From NCBI GenBank assembly GCA_031082285.1, contig JAVHLK010000041.1, positions 1-43,099 on the forward strand: a stretch of 43,099 bases of DNA, written 5' to 3'. Positions 9,312-18,277 of the stretch are shown here, piece by piece. The notes beneath the pieces are model-generated. The model was given only the letters and a program-made list of their open reading frames with translations. It ran no database searches and was not told the DNA's origin. This DNA comes from Desulfomonilaceae bacterium. Lineage in GTDB: Bacteria; Desulfobacterota; Desulfomonilia; Desulfomonilales; Desulfomonilaceae. Position numbers and translations under genes: made by a program. How positions within the stretch are numbered: position 1 is the first letter of the stretch; each line of letters starts with the position of its first letter.

Positions 9312-10481
9312 TTAATACCTCCTTAACACCAGCGTACACACGGTACTGAAATCTCCGCCCAGCGTGTCCACAAGTCCCACTTCCGCATCCTTGACCTGCC
9401 TGTCACCGCATTCTCCGCGAAGCTGCTTGACTATTTCGTACGTTTGCGCAGCGCCGGTGGCCCCAATTGGGTGTCCTTTGGCCTTCAGTCCTCCGGAGGG
9501 GTTGACCGGTATCTTGCCGTCCAGCGCCGTGTCACCTCTTTCTATAGCCTCAGGAGCAGCGCCGAAGTCGAAGATGCCCAGCATCTCCAGTGCCACCACC
9601 TCTGCAATGGTGAAGCAATCGTGGAGTTCAATTACGTCGATGTCGGACGGCCCCACACCTGCTTCCTCGTACGCGCGCTTTGCCGAGGCCTCACGTGCCG
9701 CCATCCTCGTCAGGTCTTTCTGCCGGTACACCGGACCCGCGCTCCCTTGCCCGGTACCCGCGACGAGGATCGGTTTTTCAACCCGATCTTTGTATCGCTC
9801 CGCATCGGCAATGACGATTGCCGCGGCTCCGTCGGAGAAAGGACAGCAGTCGAAGAGCTGCAATGGATCCGCAATCATGGGAGATTGAAGTACCGTGTCG
9901 ATGGAGATCTCCTTGCGGAAATGAGCCAGGGGATTCAAGACGCCGTTCTTGTGATTCTTCACGGCAACTCCGGCCATGGCGTGTTTTAGACTTTCCAGAG
10001 GGATTCCGTATTTTGCGGCGTATTGGTGGGCCACCATTCCAAACACTCCCGGGAACGTGATGCCCGAGAATCGTTCATATTCTGAGTGGCTCCCCATTGC
10101 GAAGGTCTTGGTGGCCAGGGGAGTCCCCATGATGGCCGTCCGTTCCGTGCCCCCGGCCATTACGACATCGCATTCGCCGGATCTTACCATTAATACCGCG
10201 TGCCGAACGGCAACCGTGGCCGACGCGCAGGCGCACTCGAAGCGCGTAGCCGGCGCCTCGGGCCTCATGCCGATTTCAGCGGCTAAGAACGGTGCGATGT
10301 TGATTTGGCCTTCTTCGAAATCCCCCAGCACATTGCCGACAAAGAGGGCCTGAAGGTCCCCAGCTTTTACCTGTGACTCCTGAAGGGCGTCCAGCGCGGC
10401 CTCTGCAAACATTTCCTTCTGTGACAAATTCGATATGCCGAACTTGGTCATGCCTACGCCCAATATAACTACGTCTCTCAA
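9312..10481 (-). CDS. Thiolase of the SCP2/lipid-transfer type (acetyl-CoA C-acyltransferase-like)
   Basis: 389 residues. The acylated cysteine lies in 'ECACASATVA' (C85 by alignment to the usual ACASG), and the C-terminal histidine and motif are present as 'KGHPIGATGAAQ'. 'ELHDCFTIAEV' is the SCP2-thiolase equivalent of the nucleophile-activating region. It cleaves a 3-ketoacyl-CoA in beta-oxidation. The immediate DUF35 neighbour marks it as the two-component class, so acting alone may be impossible. SDR dehydrogenase upstream and acyl-CoA dehydrogenase downstream make a near-complete beta-oxidation set; no enoyl-CoA hydratase is present in the window. Confidence 0.92.
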   Translation of the reverse strand: MRDVVILGVGMTKFGISNLSQKEMFAEAALDALQESQVKAGDLQALFVGNVLGDFEEGQINIAPFLAAEIGMRPEAPATRFECACASATVAVRHAVLMVRSGECDVVMAGGTERTAIMGTPLATKTFAMGSHSEYERFSGITFPGVFGMVAHQYAAKYGIPLESLKHAMAGVAVKNHKNGVLNPLAHFRKEISIDTVLQSPMIADPLQLFDCCPFSDGAAAIVIADAERYKDRVEKPILVAGTGQGSAGPVYRQKDLTRMAAREASAKRAYEEAGVGPSDIDVIELHDCFTIAEVVALEMLGIFDFGAAPEAIERGDTALDGKIPVNPSGGLKAKGHPIGATGAAQTYEIVKQLRGECGDRQVKDAEVGLVDTLGGDFSTVCTLVLRRY

Positions 10482-10604
10482 GTCGCCTCCTTTAGAACCG
10501 CGTTATCGTGTTCCCGCCGGCACGTCGCCGGCGTTATCGTGGAACGATACGGCATCCGGCCGGCGCGCGGTGCATTGTTGTGAGTCCGGCTTGACCGGAA
10601 CCCG

Positions 10605-11372
10605 TCACCTCGCTCCCATTCGTATCGCTGAGTCAAGTCTGATAGTGGTTCCGTTTAAGCAGGGGTTTTCAATGATCTCCTGGACGAGCGACGCGAATTC
10701 GGCGGGTTTACCGAACCGGCGGGGGAAAGGGATCATGCGTACGAGCGATTCCTTAACCGAGTCCGGCAGACCTTGAGCCATGGGTGTTTCAAAGAGACCG
10801 GGTGCTATTGTGACAATCCTCAGGCCATAATCTGCAAATTCCCGTGCCACCGGGAGGGTCATTCCCACCACGGCCGCCTTGGAAGCGGCATAAGCCGCTT
10901 GACCAATCTGCCCCTCAAAAGCGGCCACGGATGCAGTATTGACGATAACGCCCTTTTCTCCGTCTTCGTTGCCGGCGTTGAGCACCATCTTTTCGGCAGC
11001 GAGCCTGATCACATTGACCGTTCCCATAAGGTTGATGTTCACCACCTGCCGGAAGCTCTGCATCGGCAGCGGTCCCTTCTTGCCGAGTATCTTCCCGGGC
11101 GTCCCGACGCCCGCGCAGTTGACCGCGACATGCACGGCGCCGAAGGTCTCGATGGTTTCGTCAATTGCGGACTGAACCGACGCCTCATCTGTGACGTCCG
11201 TCTTACAGAACAGAACACCTCGTCCCAATTCCGTGGCCAACCTTCGGCCGTTCTCCTCGGCAAAATCAAGTATGACGGCTTTTCCACCCAATGCAACGGC
11301 GTGTCTTATACAAGCTTCACCGAGGCCCGAAGCTCCCCCCGTAACTAAGACGACGCTTTCTTCCATCTTCAT
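10605..11372 (-). CDS. Short-chain dehydrogenase, 3-hydroxyacyl-CoA dehydrogenase (HSD10-like)
   Basis: 255 residues, classical SDR. The NAD-binding motif is TGGASGLG (about 10-17), then 'NCAGVG', the catalytic serine in 'VNTASVAAFEGQIGQ' and Y-x-x-x-K in 'YAASKAA'. The C-terminal 'NGTTIRLDSAIRM' and the overall pattern match type-2 3-hydroxyacyl-CoA dehydrogenases (HSD17B10/FadB2-like), which oxidise straight and 2-methyl-branched 3-hydroxyacyl-CoA with NAD+. The position directly before the thiolase supports the third step of beta-oxidation. The 120-base gap to the thiolase contains GCCGGC inverted repeats but no gene. Confidence 0.9.
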   Translation of the reverse strand: MKMEESVVLVTGGASGLGEACIRHAVALGGKAVILDFAEENGRRLATELGRGVLFCKTDVTDEASVQSAIDETIETFGAVHVAVNCAGVGTPGKILGKKGPLPMQSFRQVVNINLMGTVNVIRLAAEKMVLNAGNEDGEKGVIVNTASVAAFEGQIGQAAYAASKAAVVGMTLPVAREFADYGLRIVTIAPGLFETPMAQGLPDSVKESLVRMIPFPRRFGKPAEFASLVQEIIENPCLNGTTIRLDSAIRMGAR

Positions 11373-11496
11373 GCTGCATCTCCCTTTACCTGCCTTTGAG
11401 GCCGAGTTTGGTCGGTTGATTCCATATGGTCGATCAACGCCTGTTGTGTACGTGCAGTCACCGGTCTAGACTTCTTTCGTAGTGCTCTGCGAAATC

Positions 11497-11513
11497 GCGT
11501 AATCCCATTACGC
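11497..11513. repeat. 17-base perfect hairpin between livF and the SDR gene
   Basis: GCGTAAT-CCC-ATTACGC: seven-base arms with a three-base loop, in the 212-base spacer between livF (stop near 11585) and the SDR gene. No T-run follows on the minus strand, so it is not a classical terminator. It may be an mRNA processing or stability site, or an operator. The rest of the spacer has no convincing gene. Confidence 0.45.
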
Positions 11514-11584
11514 CTCACTCGCCTGATGTGTCCGGTCCGTCCGAAACGGGCGACCATTACGAGTGCGGCTGCGTGCGAATCGTT

Positions 11585-12379
11585 TCAGCCCAGCCATCTC
11601 TTGCGGCGCCTGTAGTGCTTGACGTCACGGTAGCTCCTCCGCTTCCCCTTATCACTCAGCCCAAGGTAAAACTCCTTAATGTCCGCGTTTTCGATGAGCT
11701 TCTCTGAGGGACCGTCAAGTACGATTCTGCCGTTTTCCATCACGTATGCGCGCTCGGAAATGCCAAGGGCGATCCTGGCGTTTTGCTCTACCAGCAGAAT
11801 CGAGACCCCTTCCTGCTCATTAATGGTCTGGATTACCCTAAAGATCTCTTTGACCATGATGGGGCTGAGCCCCATAGAAGGCTCGTCCAAGAGCATTGTC
11901 TTGGGGTCGGCCATGAGAGCCCGACCCATCACGAGCATTTGACGCTCACCGCCCGACAGGTACCCGCTGGTGCGTCGCCCCAGATCCTTCAAGCGAGGAA
12001 AGTACCCATGCGCCTTTTCGAGATCCCTGAGGATCCCTTCCTTATCCTTGCGAAGGTAAGCGCCTACAAGCAGATTCTCTTCCACGGTGAGGTGCTCGAA
12101 CAAACGTCTGCCTTCCATGACTTGCACGACGCCCAGGCGGACGATCTCCTCGGGGTTCATGCCATCGATGCGCGTGCCCTCAAATTCGATGCTGCCGTCG
12201 GTTACTTCGCCCAACTCGGTGCGCAAAACGCCCGAAATAGCCTTGAGAGTGGTGGTTTTTCCCGCTCCGTTGGCGCCCAAAAGGGCAACTATTCTGTTTG
12301 CCGGAACTTCAAGGCCAACACCCTTGAGCACAAGGATTACGTCGCTGTAAATGACTTCTACGTTCTGAATCCGGAGCAT
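11585..12379 (-). CDS. livF: Branched-chain amino-acid-type ABC transporter ATPase LivF
   Basis: 264 residues from the ATG at 12379 (GAGGAATC just upstream); the open frame extends to 12487 without a ribosome site. Walker A 'GANGAGKTT', Q-loop region 'GVVQVMEGRRLFEHLT' (the 'EGRR-F' is the LivF signature), ABC signature 'YLSGGERQM', Walker B 'MLLDEPSMGL' and the switch histidine position 'LLVEQN' are all present. The C-terminus has an unusual basic extension ending in YRRRKRW. It works with LivG on the cytoplasmic face of the LivHM permease. In this operon the substrate is more likely an organic or aromatic/fatty acid than leucine, given the ligase and beta-oxidation genes. Confidence 0.93.
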   Translation of the reverse strand: MLRIQNVEVIYSDVILVLKGVGLEVPANRIVALLGANGAGKTTTLKAISGVLRTELGEVTDGSIEFEGTRIDGMNPEEIVRLGVVQVMEGRRLFEHLTVEENLLVGAYLRKDKEGILRDLEKAHGYFPRLKDLGRRTSGYLSGGERQMLVMGRALMADPKTMLLDEPSMGLSPIMVKEIFRVIQTINEQEGVSILLVEQNARIALGISERAYVMENGRIVLDGPSEKLIENADIKEFYLGLSDKGKRRSYRDVKHYRRRKRWLG

Positions 12380-12534
12380 GATTCCTCTACTTTGCCGAAG
12401 GATTGCCTGGATTAGCCGGTATACCGTCAATTCGTTGATTCGATTGCATACTACGAGGCATGGAGGGGAGTTTTCCGTCCCCTCCAATCAGATCTAAGAC
12501 ATTCGGGAACTCAGTACCGTACACCACTTGCAAG

Positions 12535-13029
12535 CTATTTTTCCGTCTTGGGTGCCGGTTTGAGGATCTCTAACGTTGCTTTGGCGGTTTTGCCCGACGG
12601 CATGCCCGTGGCGACGATCTCATATGTGCCGGGAGGAAGCGGTTTGGCTTCCTTGAGATTCGGTTTCATGTCCTTGGTCCATTCCGTCTGAAAGAACCAG
12701 TTCAGTGTGGCGGTAGGGGCCATCTTCGCGACAAAGGCACCCTTGTCGTCCACGTCGCCGAAGGCCAAGCCCACGTTCTCGCCTTCGGCAACCGTTTTCA
12801 CCGTTACTCCTTTTGGCAGCACCATTTCCACAACAGCCGTCTCCCCAGGCTCAAAGCCCGTTCCTTTGAACTGGACCGGTTGTTTGATCAATTCCGGGGA
12901 CAGAGCCGTCTTGTCCGGAACCACCGTGAGAGCCGCGTCGCCGGCTACGGACTTGACACCGGAATGCCCAACAATCATCAACGCGACCGCGAGGACGATT
13001 CCCACGAGCATCCAGTTATACTGTCTCAT
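12535..13029 (-). CDS. Small exported protein of unknown function within the liv operon
   Basis: 164 residues. Residues 7-23 are a hydrophobic signal or anchor segment, and cleavage after 'KSVAGDA' is plausible. The mature part is a predicted beta-sandwich: 'VQFKGTGFEPGE' and 'PPGTYEIVATGMPSGKTAKATLEI' resemble Ig-like or transthyretin-like modules that begin with a 'G-x-G-F-x-P-G-E' turn. I do not recognise a named family. It sits between the substrate-binding protein (40 bases upstream) and livF, so it is probably co-transcribed and could be an accessory periplasmic or cell-surface factor for the transporter; that role is inference. Confidence 0.7.
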   Translation of the reverse strand: MRQYNWMLVGIVLAVALMIVGHSGVKSVAGDAALTVVPDKTALSPELIKQPVQFKGTGFEPGETAVVEMVLPKGVTVKTVAEGENVGLAFGDVDDKGAFVAKMAPTATLNWFFQTEWTKDMKPNLKEAKPLPPGTYEIVATGMPSGKTAKATLEILKPAPKTEK

Positions 13030-13068
13030 CTTCTTTCCTCCTTCTCGTCACATTGAGTCTATGCGTGC

Positions 13069-14298
13069 TTATTCCCACTTGTGCAGAGCCACTGCGTTGG
13101 GTGCTTCAACCCAATCGGTAATGGGAATGATCTTCCCGCTCTTCACCACATAAAACTTTACCACGTCGCTCGCTCTTCTGACTTTGGGAGCATACGCAAC
13201 CGGTCCGACTACGCCTTGTCTATCCAGGCCCGTGATGTTTTGATACGATTTGTAGATTTCATCCCGCGTCAGCTTGTCGGGGCCGACCCTCTTAATTGCG
13301 TCCTTAATCGCGGCTTCAAGGCTCATTCCAAGGCCGAGTCCGATTGCGTAGCCGCCGTTCATTTCTTTCATGGGTCTCTTGCGGTATGTGGTCCAGAACT
13401 TTTTCATCATCTCATTATTCTGGGCATCTTCACCTCTGAGAAAGAATGACACTACGACCATCCCCTCGAGCGCCTCCGGATGAAGGCTGGTTCCCAATGC
13501 AGTGGGTCCCCAATAATCGGAGATGAACTTGATGTCCTTCGTCAGGCCCAGTCTCGTCGCGTCCCGCATTATGTTGGTTTGTGTCGGATCCACTCCGCCG
13601 ACATATACGTAATTCGCACCCGCTTCTGCAAGTCGAGACAGGTAAATGTCGTACTTGAGGGTGCCCGTGGGGAAGAGCTCCGACTTCAATACTTTTACGC
13701 CCTTCTTCTCTGCGTATTCTTTCCCGCCTCTGAGCATCTCTCTTCCGTATGCATTGTCCCAACTCAGGACCGCAATGGAAGGATCTCCCTCTTTTCCTTT
13801 CTCTTTCCAGTCTTTCAGTACCCAATCTATTGTGGCTGCGAACGCGTCTTGATAGGTCGGGCCCCAGGTGAAAAAATTGCCGAGATGGGCTTGGAATTCT
13901 CCGTCCCCCGGAACCGTGCATACGATTGGTTGTTCGCGGGTCAAACGCTGAAGCATCTTGCCTGCAGGCGTGCTGCAGATCCCCATGGCCACTACCTGTG
14001 GATCGCGGGCGTAGCGTTTGAAAGCGGAAATCGTTCGAGCCACGTCGTATCGGGTGTCGACACCGATATATTTGATTTTGACCCCTTCTACACCCCCCTT
14101 TTCGTTGACGCTCTTGATGTAATCCTCGAGCCCGGAGCTCGCGGGTACGGTGAGGCCCGCAACCGGGCCGGTGAAATCCGAAAGGTCAAGGAACGCCACT
14201 TCCTTTGCAATAGCTTGCGCGCTCGTGAGAGGGGACACACACCCCAGAAGAGCAAAAGCAAGCCATACCAGAAGCCATCGAATCCGATCTCTCCTCAT
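13069..14298 (-). CDS. Periplasmic substrate-binding protein of the LIV-type ABC transporter
   Basis: 409 residues. The signal peptide has a basic start, a hydrophobic core at residues 9-22 and 'LLGC', which could be a weak lipobox; alternatively signal peptidase I cuts after 'SAQA'. The mature part begins 'EVAFLDLSDFTGPVAGLTVP', the Periplasmic_Binding_6 (LivK-like) start, with 'GMVVVSFFLRG' and 'YAIGLGLGMSLEAAIKDA' later. It captures the ligand for LivHM. The first-strand 'D-x-S-D-x-T-G-P' replaces the amino-acid-binding pattern seen in true LivK, consistent with a different ligand, perhaps a carboxylic acid. It lies 83 bases after livM. Confidence 0.9.
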   Translation of the reverse strand: MRRDRIRWLLVWLAFALLGCVSPLTSAQAIAKEVAFLDLSDFTGPVAGLTVPASSGLEDYIKSVNEKGGVEGVKIKYIGVDTRYDVARTISAFKRYARDPQVVAMGICSTPAGKMLQRLTREQPIVCTVPGDGEFQAHLGNFFTWGPTYQDAFAATIDWVLKDWKEKGKEGDPSIAVLSWDNAYGREMLRGGKEYAEKKGVKVLKSELFPTGTLKYDIYLSRLAEAGANYVYVGGVDPTQTNIMRDATRLGLTKDIKFISDYWGPTALGTSLHPEALEGMVVVSFFLRGEDAQNNEMMKKFWTTYRKRPMKEMNGGYAIGLGLGMSLEAAIKDAIKRVGPDKLTRDEIYKSYQNITGLDRQGVVGPVAYAPKVRRASDVVKFYVVKSGKIIPITDWVEAPNAVALHKWE

Positions 14299-14381
14299 TG
14301 CGACCTCCTAGTCTTGAATTGAGAGGACAAGTTTGAGAGACTCACCCTGGAGTATCCGCATCACGGACAGGTAAGTCTACA

Positions 14382-15452
14382 TTAATGGGCGAAAGGATAC
14401 AGTCTGTACGAGGCTTTCACTATTTCCCATCGATGTGCAAGCCCACGCGGCTCTTTGATGAGGAAGACGGCGAGTACCATACCGAAGGCCGTTAATCCGA
14501 GAGCCGCAGCCGGCGCCGTTCCCATCCACGGGAACCAGGTAGCCAAATAGGGCGATACAAGGAGCACGATCTCATCGAAAAAACGTATAAAGAGAACTCC
14601 AAAGAACACCCCCGGGATGCTGCCCAGTCCTCCGACGATCAACATGCCGATGTACCAGAGCCCGTGGATCAAGGTGAATTGTTCCTGGTGACACACCAGT
14701 GTCAGATGGGCCCAGAGCGAACCCGCAACTCCGGCATAGAAGCAGGAAATGAAGAATGCCAGCAGCTTATAGTAGTAGAGATTAATTCCCATCACTTGGG
14801 CGGCAAGGTCGTTATCCCGTACTGCCACGAAAGCTCTCCCTACCCGCGTTCGCATAATGTTTTTCGCTGCGAACGTAAGGCCGAGCATCACCGGCATGAT
14901 GATATAGAACATTCGTTCTTCATTATCGAATACGAATGAGCCCAAGGATGGAGGATCAAGGGTCAGTCCCACGGATTTTCCCGTTATGGAAAGATGCATA
15001 AGAAGCCACATCGTTACGAAATGTATGGCAATTGTGGCTATGGCCAGGTAGAATCCCTTGATCCGCATTGACGGCGCTCCCCCTATGAGACCGTAGATGC
15101 CGGTCAGAATCCCCGATAGGGGCAGCGCCACCCAAAATGAAAGGCCCGCCTCGGTGGTAAGGATTGCCGAGCTATACGCACCGACGGCCATAAACGCGGC
15201 CTGCCCGAAGGAAATCTGGCCGCAATATCCGGTCACGATCTGCAAGCCCATCACTGCGATAATCGTGATCGCAAGGGTGTTGAGGAAACTCACGGCATAA
15301 TACGTGAGTGACCAGCCCAAATGAGAGCCTACGGCCGGAAAGAGGAAAAGGGCTGCCAAACAAACGATCAACAGTCCCCAGCGAAAAGGCGTCCGTACTA
15401 TCGCCATATCCTGCCGATAGGTCTGATCAAAAGTTCCACTCGGTCTCCACAT
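14382..15452 (-). CDS. livM: LIV-type ABC transporter permease LivM
   Basis: 356 residues with about nine hydrophobic segments. Conserved features are 'GYCGQISFGQAAFMAVGAY' (the LivM hallmark, about 75-93), 'MRIKGFYLAIATIA' and the EAA-like loop 'NDLAAQVMGINLYYYKLLAFF'. It forms the inner-membrane channel with LivH. It starts one base after the livH stop. The N-terminal extension of about 20 residues before the first membrane segment is hydrophilic. Confidence 0.94.
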   Translation of the reverse strand: MWRPSGTFDQTYRQDMAIVRTPFRWGLLIVCLAALFLFPAVGSHLGWSLTYYAVSFLNTLAITIIAVMGLQIVTGYCGQISFGQAAFMAVGAYSSAILTTEAGLSFWVALPLSGILTGIYGLIGGAPSMRIKGFYLAIATIAIHFVTMWLLMHLSITGKSVGLTLDPPSLGSFVFDNEERMFYIIMPVMLGLTFAAKNIMRTRVGRAFVAVRDNDLAAQVMGINLYYYKLLAFFISCFYAGVAGSLWAHLTLVCHQEQFTLIHGLWYIGMLIVGGLGSIPGVFFGVLFIRFFDEIVLLVSPYLATWFPWMGTAPAAALGLTAFGMVLAVFLIKEPRGLAHRWEIVKASYRLYPFAH

Positions 15453-15453
15453 G

Positions 15454-16338
15454 CTAAATCCTCTCGATGCGCACGAGGCCCAACAGGCCGTACGGTTTGA
15501 TCAGCAATACGAGGAGCAGCAGTACATAGGCCGCAACTTCCTTTACTCCACCTCCGACTACGGGATCCAAATACCCTGCGCTCACGTTTTCCAGAATGCC
15601 GAGTAAGAGGCCGGCCAACAAAGCGCCCGTGAGTGACTCCAGCCCTCCGACCAGCGCGACAATAAGCCCTTTGATGCCCAGATACGGCAAGGGATAGTAG
15701 ATGTCCATGACATTGGCCAGTGAAACACCGCCAATGGTGGCCACCACCGCAGAAAGAACCCAGATATGGGAGAAAATCGACCGAACGGTGATTCCCGTGC
15801 TTTGTGCCAATTGGTGGTCTTCCGCGGTGGCCCGCATACCCAATCCCACCTTTGTATAACGGAAGAACAGAGCCAATCCCAGAAACAGCACGAGACAGGA
15901 GCCAAAGCTCACCAATTGGGTGATAGGCAAGGAAACGCCCATCATCATAACGTTTCCTTTTGGCAGGTGCGCAGCAAAACTGACTGATTCACCTTTGAGC
16001 ATCAATTGGAAGATCCCGTCCATCATGAGGAAGACCGCAAAAGTTGTAAGAAACGCAGCAAAAAGTGGTTGACCAATGAGGGGACGCATGGCGAAGCGCT
16101 CGGTCGTCCATCCCAGCATTGCTGAAAATGCCAACGCCAGAATAACGGCGACCGGTACAGGCATGTCCAGTTTCACCAACACGAACCAAAAAGCCAAGGC
16201 TCCAAAGGCCATAAGCTGCCCATGAGCCAAGCTGACAACGTGGGTGGACTTGAAAACAAGCACTATCGCGGCGGCCACCATGGCGTACAGTCCGCCTTCC
16301 ATGAGCCCAAGTACAATCAACTGCACCAGTTCGTTCAT
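15454..16338 (-). CDS. livH: LIV-type ABC transporter permease LivH
   Basis: 294 residues, eight or so membrane segments. 'GLMEGGLYAMVAAAIVLVF' and 'STHVVSLAHGQLMAFGA' at the N-terminus and the EAA loop 'GLGMRATAEDHQLAQSTGI' are typical of LivH. 'GGVSLANVMDIYYP' and 'IVALVGGLESLTGAL' complete the family pattern. It lies 16 bases downstream of the acyl-CoA ligase gene and abuts livM, so the permease pair and ligase are expressed together. Confidence 0.94.
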   Translation of the reverse strand: MNELVQLIVLGLMEGGLYAMVAAAIVLVFKSTHVVSLAHGQLMAFGALAFWFVLVKLDMPVPVAVILALAFSAMLGWTTERFAMRPLIGQPLFAAFLTTFAVFLMMDGIFQLMLKGESVSFAAHLPKGNVMMMGVSLPITQLVSFGSCLVLFLGLALFFRYTKVGLGMRATAEDHQLAQSTGITVRSIFSHIWVLSAVVATIGGVSLANVMDIYYPLPYLGIKGLIVALVGGLESLTGALLAGLLLGILENVSAGYLDPVVGGGVKEVAAYVLLLLVLLIKPYGLLGLVRIERI

Positions 16339-16354
16339 TGAATCGGCCTACCCT

Positions 16355-18274
16355 TCACTCAACCGCATTTACCCGAATGGACGTCCGAAGTACGCCCTGA
16401 CGTCCGTCTCGGTACGTTACGGCGGCTTCCACCGCTATCTCGTCCGTGTCTCCGTACATGCCTTCTATGAGTTCTTTGTACCGCTCTTCAACAAATGTGC
16501 GTCTGATCTTACGAGTCCGAGTCAACTCAGCTTCGTCCGGGTCAAACTCCTTGTGCAAATTGACGAAGTGGCGTATTCGGGCGTGATCGGGAACGGATCG
16601 GTTGATCCTCCGAATCTCTTCCCTCACAAGCTCGATTACCTCGGGTTTCTGCGAGAGGTCCGTGAACGTAGTGTACGCGATGTGGTTGGATTCCGCGAAT
16701 CGCCCCACATTGTCCAAATCTATGTTGATGAGCGCTGTGACGAAGTCCCGGTTTTCCCCCCCAACGACTATGGCGTCCTTAATAAACGGACTAAAACGTA
16801 ATCGTACTTCCGTGTATTGAGGAGAAAACTTCTGACCGCCGGAAAGGCTCTTAAGGTCCTCCATTCGATCGATGACGATGAGATGCCCGTCCTCATTAAT
16901 GTGCCCGAAATCCCCACTGCAGTAGTACCCGTCCTTGATCTTGGACCGGGTGGCATCCGGATTCTTGTAGTATCCCATGTACATATACTTATTCTTGACC
17001 AGGATCTCCCCTTCATCGGAGATCTTCACCTCGGCCCACGGCATCGGAACACCGGACGTTTCAGGATGGACCTGTCCCGGTCTCGGAACGGTGATAATCC
17101 CCATTTCCGTGCTGCCGAAAAAGAGCTTGATCTCGATGCCGAGCGCAAGGAAGAACCGAACAATTTCAGGGCTCAGCGCGCCGCCCGCAGAGTAGACCAC
17201 CTCCGCGCGAGGTAATCCCAGCCTGTCCCGCAAGGGCCGAAACATCGCGTGATACGCGACCCAATTCAAGAGCTTATGCCACAACCTGAACCGCTTCTGC
17301 TCTATCTTCCTATCGGCGAGTTTGAGCCCTATCGCCATGAACCGATTGAACAACCATCTACGCACGGACGTGGAATCGATGATTCTGGCCTGTACCATAC
17401 CGTTGATGCTCTCCCACATACGGGCCCCAAAGAACATGACGTCCGGGCCGATTTCCCGAATATTCTCCTGGACCGTTTCCGGCTCCTCCGGGAAATTCAC
17501 CGTCATGCGGGCCACGATTCCGCCGGCGATACCGAGAAGCTGCTCAACGGCCCATGCCGGAGGCACAAACGATAAGTACTCGATACCTTCCCGATCCCAG
17601 CCGTCTATTTTGGACCATTCCCTGCCGTGCTCGGTCAAGAAGCGTTGTCCCATCACCGCGCCTTTGGGAAGCCCCGTCGTGCCCGACGTGTAGCAAATTA
17701 CCGCCGCATCGTCGCCAGAGCCTTGGTCCACAAGCTCATCATAGAGTTTTGGATTTGCTTCTCCCAGTTTGCGGCCCATCTCGATTACTTCATCCATTGA
17801 GAGAAGATCCGGATGGTTGTAACTCCAAAGCCCTTTTGGATCCCAATAGACAATCTTCTTAACCGCTGGAACATCCTCCAGTATTTCCAGAACCTTGTCC
17901 ACTTGCTCTTGATCGTGGGCGACAACGAACGTGGACTCGGAATGGGTGACAAAGTACTTTACCTCCGGCGCCTGGCAATCGGTGAAGATGCCCACGGCTA
18001 TAGCGCCGGCACTCTGAGCTGCGAGTTCGGCCCAGTACCATTCCGGCTTGTTTTCTCCAATGATGGAAACCGTGTCGCCTCTTTGGAGACCAAGGGTCGT
18101 CAGGCCGAGGCAGAGATCCCGAACGCGTTCAAAATAGTCCTTCCATGTGTAACCCTGCCAGATGCCGCGATCTTTCACGCGCATTGCCACTTGGCGATCG
18201 CCGATATGGAGTGCTCTTTGTCTCAAGACTTTGGGCAGAGTGTCCGGATTGGGGTGCGAGTTTCGTGATTCCAA
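16355..18274 (-). CDS. Long-chain-type acyl-CoA ligase (AMP-forming)
   Basis: 639 residues. Activates a carboxylic acid to its CoA thioester via an acyl-AMP. The P-loop is 'YTSGTTGLPKG' (about residue 195), then 'YSAGGALSPEIVRFFLALG', 'LFFGSTEMG' and the adenylate hinge 'YYCSGDFGHINEDGHL'. 'DRMEDLKSLSGGQKFSPQ' corresponds to the usual 'GRxKE...GEKVxP' motif of long-chain ligases. It is embedded between livG and livH with gaps of 3 and 16 bases. This strongly suggests that the transporter brings in the acid that this enzyme activates, as in known LIV-ligase clusters for fatty or aromatic acids. It also shows that the liv genes are probably not for branched-chain amino acids. Confidence 0.94.
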   Translation of the reverse strand: MESRNSHPNPDTLPKVLRQRALHIGDRQVAMRVKDRGIWQGYTWKDYFERVRDLCLGLTTLGLQRGDTVSIIGENKPEWYWAELAAQSAGAIAVGIFTDCQAPEVKYFVTHSESTFVVAHDQEQVDKVLEILEDVPAVKKIVYWDPKGLWSYNHPDLLSMDEVIEMGRKLGEANPKLYDELVDQGSGDDAAVICYTSGTTGLPKGAVMGQRFLTEHGREWSKIDGWDREGIEYLSFVPPAWAVEQLLGIAGGIVARMTVNFPEEPETVQENIREIGPDVMFFGARMWESINGMVQARIIDSTSVRRWLFNRFMAIGLKLADRKIEQKRFRLWHKLLNWVAYHAMFRPLRDRLGLPRAEVVYSAGGALSPEIVRFFLALGIEIKLFFGSTEMGIITVPRPGQVHPETSGVPMPWAEVKISDEGEILVKNKYMYMGYYKNPDATRSKIKDGYYCSGDFGHINEDGHLIVIDRMEDLKSLSGGQKFSPQYTEVRLRFSPFIKDAIVVGGENRDFVTALINIDLDNVGRFAESNHIAYTTFTDLSQKPEVIELVREEIRRINRSVPDHARIRHFVNLHKEFDPDEAELTRTRKIRRTFVEERYKELIEGMYGDTDEIAVEAAVTYRDGRQGVLRTSIRVNAVE

Positions 18275-18277
18275 GGC

